From: Poriferisodalis sp965226645
GTDB lineage: Bacteria; Actinomycetota; Acidimicrobiia; Acidimicrobiales; Poriferisodalaceae
Length of the DNA: 64,000 nucleotides
Direction of reading: 5' to 3'
Assembly (NCBI GenBank): GCA_965226645.1
Contig: CBDDDL010000001.1
Span: forward strand, 372,001 to 436,000
Under the pieces are notes generated by a model. That model saw nothing but the letters and a program-made list of their open reading frames with translations. It did no database searches and was not told the DNA's origin. Both the position numbers and the translations under genes were made by a program. Shown here piece after piece: positions 61,401 to 64,000 of this stretch; the stretch's first letter is position 1; the number at the start of each line of letters is the position of its first letter.

Positions 61401-62543
61401 ATGCTGATTCGAGATCTCGAGGTCTTTACCTATCCGGTGCCGTTCAAGCGGGTGTTCCGCCATGCGAGCGCCAGCCGGCGGCGCGCGGAGAATCTCATCG
61501 TCCTGCTGCGCGCCGCAGACGGCGCCATCGGATTTGGCGAGGGCTGTCCGCGCGAGTACGTGACCGGCGAGACAGTGCAGGGGTGTATGGCGTTCGTGCG
61601 CGAGCACAGTGCGTCGTTCTGCGCAGCCGCTGACACGGTTGAGGGCCTGCGGGGCTGGATCGAGGCCAATCGCGGATCGATTGACGACAACCCCGCTGCG
61701 GTCTGTGCGATGGAGATCGCGGCGTTGGATTTGCTGGGAAAGGTGAGCGGCTGCAGTGTCGAGGACGTGCTGGGCGTCACGCCGGACCGATCAAGCATCG
61801 CTTACTCGGCGGTGTTGGGTGACATGCCGATGCCGCTGTACCGCTGGCAGTTTCGGAACTATCGAGGACGCGGGTTCTCGGATTTCAAAGTGAAGCTTTC
61901 GGGATCTGTCCGACGGGACCGAGCCAAGCTCACGCTGTTTGCCGACGATTCGACTGCAGGGATGCGGGTTCGCCTCGACGCGAACAATTTGTGGAAGTCG
62001 GCCGACGAGTGCATCGAACACATGCATGCACTGCCCGACGTCGCGTTCGCGATCGAGGAACCGCTGCGGGCTGGCGACACAGTCGGTTGCGAAGAGGTTG
62101 CCCGCGAGCGCGGTGTGCAGATCATCGCCGACGAGAGTCTCCGGCGAACCGATGAGTTGGCGATATTCGCTGATCCGACCCGCTGGATCGCCAACGTCCG
62201 AGTCTCCAAGATGGGTGGCATCATCAGATCGCTGGAGGTTGTGGCCGAGGCCGCTCGCTTGGGGATCGGCGTCATCGTCGGTTGCCAGGTGGGTGAGACC
62301 AGCGTGCTGAGTCGTGCAGCGCTGGCAGTGATTGCTGGCGCGCCGGCGCCGGTAGTGGCTGCCGAAGGCGCATTCGGGACACACCTGCTGAGCCGGGACC
62401 TCACAACTCGGACGATTATGTGGGGCCACGGCGGCGTGCTCGACTACGACCGATTGCTCGATTCGGAGGTGGGCGGGTTGGGTCTGGCGCTTGATCCGGC
62501 GGCGCAGCTCGAACCGCCTCCCGAGCCGCCTGCGGGGTCATGA
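61401..62543 (+). CDS. enolase-superfamily enzyme (dipeptide-epimerase-like)
   Basis: A 380-aa barrel enzyme with the full set of active-site residues. Lys163 and Lys165 (FKVKL), metal ligands Asp193 (RLDANNLW), Glu219 (AIEEPL) and Asp244 (IADESL), and general-base Lys270 (SKMGG). The K-x-K plus opposite lysine pattern is the muconate-lactonizing / dipeptide-epimerase type, acting by proton abstraction next to a carboxylate. ATG 61401 begins MLIRDLEVFTYPVPFKRVFR. Whether it epimerises a dipeptide, or an amino-acid conjugate made by the upstream GH3 protein, is speculation. Its stop overlaps the next gene by four bases. Confidence 0.82.
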   Translation: MLIRDLEVFTYPVPFKRVFRHASASRRRAENLIVLLRAADGAIGFGEGCPREYVTGETVQGCMAFVREHSASFCAAADTVEGLRGWIEANRGSIDDNPAAVCAMEIAALDLLGKVSGCSVEDVLGVTPDRSSIAYSAVLGDMPMPLYRWQFRNYRGRGFSDFKVKLSGSVRRDRAKLTLFADDSTAGMRVRLDANNLWKSADECIEHMHALPDVAFAIEEPLRAGDTVGCEEVARERGVQIIADESLRRTDELAIFADPTRWIANVRVSKMGGIIRSLEVVAEAARLGIGVIVGCQVGETSVLSRAALAVIAGAPAPVVAAEGAFGTHLLSRDLTTRTIMWGHGGVLDYDRLLDSEVGGLGLALDPAAQLEPPPEPPAGS

Positions 62544-62998
62544 GTCCCCGTCGACAGGCCGCGATCAGCCTCGCGCTCGGAGTGGCCTTCGCCGCGCGGG
62601 TGGCTGGCCAAGCAGTGCAGCGTTGGTGGTCTGTCGGCTTCCTGCCCGAACAGGATGCCTGGCAGGGGAGCAGCCTTCCGTTTCCGGCGCTGTTTGCCGC
62701 GCAGATCGTCATCCTGGCGATCATTGCGGTCGTCACGATCCGGATGCACCGCGGCGGCAGCGTTCTGGGCAGCCGCTGGGTGGCTCCCGCGTTTGCATTC
62801 GGCGTGCTCTATTTCGCTGTCATGGTGGTGCGCTTGGTCCTTGGGCTCGTCGGTGACGCAGGGCTGCTCGGGCAAGACAGCTTTGCTGCGGGGAGATGGT
62901 TCACGGCCTATCTGCCAACGGTCTTTCACTTGGTGCTGGCCACTGAGGTCATGCTGTTGGCGCGTTACCAGCAGGGCCGCCGACCGCAGATCAGCTGA
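62540..62998 (+). CDS. small four-helix membrane protein, unknown
   Basis: A 152-aa protein with about four membrane segments (ISLALGVAFAARVAGQAVQR, ALFAAQIVILAIIAVVTI, APAFAFGVLYFAVMVVRLVL, YLPTVFHLVLATEVMLLA). No recognised family or catalytic residues. The start overlaps the epimerase-like gene stop (ATGA), so it is translated as part of the same operon. It may be a partner for a membrane-bound product of that operon. Confidence 0.72.
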   Translation: MSPRRQAAISLALGVAFAARVAGQAVQRWWSVGFLPEQDAWQGSSLPFPALFAAQIVILAIIAVVTIRMHRGGSVLGSRWVAPAFAFGVLYFAVMVVRLVLGLVGDAGLLGQDSFAAGRWFTAYLPTVFHLVLATEVMLLARYQQGRRPQIS

Positions 62999-63101
62999 GT
63001 ACCCGCAGGCCACAACTTCGTGCGTGCCGGCCGTGCCGAAGGCTCGTCGAGATCGGACCGGGCGGGGTGCGACAGCAACGGTTGACCCCGGGAGTCGCTC
63101 G

Positions 63102-64000
63102 TCAAGTTGACGTGGGCCAGCCTCGTTCGTCAATCTCGGCCATCAGGCGGCGCTTCAGCTTGTGCTCAGTGCGGATCTGTTGCAGGAACGATGTGAAGCG
63201 CTCGGGTTCGTCGGCAGTGTCGGCTAGGCGGCGGATGCGTTCCATCAGGTCGACGGCGCTGTGGTAGTTGTTCGACCGTTTGCGCCCGATGATCGCCAGC
63301 GCATCCGCTCGGTATACAGCGATTGCGTCGAGCGGGTGGGTTTTCTCGCGGACGCGGGCGAGCGTGAGTCTCAGCGTCGGATCGCAGCCGAATTCGGCGG
63401 CTGCGTCCCACGCTGCATCGGCCTGCCCTTCAAAGAGCAAGACCTCCACGAGCGCTGTCGCACCGCGAGACACGGGAGGCTGCCACAGCGCAGGTGCGCT
63501 GCTGTTGGCCGACGGTGGCCAATCGGCTGCGGGTCGTGGTTGGCGAGCGAGGCTCGTGCGCAGTTCGCCAGTACAGCGCTCGAGCCAGTCGTGGCTCGGG
63601 GCTTTGTCCAGTAGTTGCCGGTAACGGTCAACCGATGGCGCAGCGGCGAATGCCTGCCAGAAGAGATCGACAACCACGGCGTGTTCGCCTCGCTCGCCGA
63701 GCAGGCGGCTGAGGAACTCGCGCAATGTGTCCGTCATCGTGGGGTGGCTGCGGTTCTCGGCGAGGCTGCGCTTGGCCCACGAGATCGCCTCGTCGACACG
63801 GCCGGCGTTCTTGAGAGCGATAGCGATCTCAAGAACGTCATGCGGCGCGAGCTTGCCCCGGCTGTGCACTTCGATGAGGGCATCCGGGTCGCCGGTGGCA
63901 AGCGCCCATCCCACCATTGCTTGGCGGACCTCGTACGAGCCGTCCGACCACTCGGCGCTGGGCTTGACGCTGCGCCAGCGAGGTTCGAGGAGGCGCCGGT
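63102..64000 (-). CDS. helical-repeat (TPR-like) protein, 5' end beyond window
   Basis: The frame is open to the window edge, so the start is missing. The visible 299 codons are mostly paired helices (EIAIALKNAGRVDEAISWAK, VVVDLFWQAFAAAPSVDRYR, GATALVEVLLFEGQADAAWD, DAIAVYRADALAIIGRKRSN), a TPR-like solenoid. Near the visible 5' end SAEWSDGSYEVRQAMVGWAL continues into the protein from upstream. It resembles the C-terminal repeat part of actinobacterial SWIM-type zinc-finger proteins, but the diagnostic SWIM motif would lie outside the window. Function unknown. Confidence 0.7.
   Translation of the reverse strand, partial: RRLLEPRWRSVKPSAEWSDGSYEVRQAMVGWALATGDPDALIEVHSRGKLAPHDVLEIAIALKNAGRVDEAISWAKRSLAENRSHPTMTDTLREFLSRLLGERGEHAVVVDLFWQAFAAAPSVDRYRQLLDKAPSHDWLERCTGELRTSLARQPRPAADWPPSANSSAPALWQPPVSRGATALVEVLLFEGQADAAWDAAAEFGCDPTLRLTLARVREKTHPLDAIAVYRADALAIIGRKRSNNYHSAVDLMERIRRLADTADEPERFTSFLQQIRTEHKLKRRLMAEIDERGWPTST

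Overview
The window is a clearly high-GC bacterial chromosome segment, most consistent with an actinobacterium of the Acidimicrobiia type (inference). Supporting signs are GTG/TTG starts, an F420-type luciferase-like oxidoreductase, MenB (menaquinone), cell-wall-binding-2 repeats, an IS1380-type element and the tRNA-Thr / tRNA-Met / tRNA-Trp / secE / nusG / rplK / rplA order seen in actinobacteria. I could not run a taxonomic search.

Layout. 0.3-6.9 kb: acetyl-CoA synthetase, a HAD-type phosphatase, a two-gene ABC-ATPase/TOPRIM-like pair in which both genes are interrupted, an SDR-fold protein and HtpX. 7.0-8.6 kb: YajQ, tRNA-Tyr (with a stray copy of its 5' end just upstream) and an SDR dehydrogenase. 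8.7-11.5 kb is a decayed island: a STAS/HATPase gene with an in-frame stop, then a STAS-like gene with a frameshift whose last codons carry an IS1380-like element (13-bp perfect inverted repeats, 5-bp target duplication, itself frameshifted). 11.6-17.8 kb: small metabolic genes (MaoC, PhyH, DUF1330-like, SRPBCC, crotonase), a membrane protein and a frameshifted SulP transporter.

17.8-24.5 kb: a split glutamate-synthase-like operon (amidotransferase, GXGXG subunit, FMN subunit) divergent from a glutamine-synthetase-like ligase, the layout of gmaS/mgsABC (N-methylglutamate pathway) or glnT/glxBCD, followed by a cysteine-dioxygenase-like cupin and a triple-rhodanese protein. 24.6-32.4 kb: LLM oxidoreductase, MenB, then a translationally coupled secreted pair: a 1184-aa double sorbosone-dehydrogenase-like propeller protein and a CWB2 surface protein.

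33.4-50.2 kb is the housekeeping core: three tRNAs, secE-nusG-rplK-rplA-rplJ-rplL-rpoB-rpoC-rpsL-rpsG-fusA-tuf-rpsJ, all intact, with hairpins between rplL/rpoB and fusA/tuf and a long rplJ leader. The S10 operon does not continue after rpsJ; a toxin-antitoxin module and a poorly coding stretch follow. 52-57.4 kb: a frameshifted HExxH protein and a three-subunit molybdenum hydroxylase operon with its own MoaD-like protein. 57.5-64 kb: quinone-reductase-like MDR, sterol-desaturase-type hydroxylase, GH3-family acyl-adenylating enzyme, enolase-superfamily (dipeptide-epimerase-like) protein, a small membrane protein and a partial helical-repeat protein cut by the window end.

A recurring theme is reading-frame damage in accessory genes (2939-4719, 8736-11484, about 16280, about 52460) while the ribosomal/RNA polymerase genes are clean. 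Decay is the simplest reading; indel errors in the assembly remain possible.
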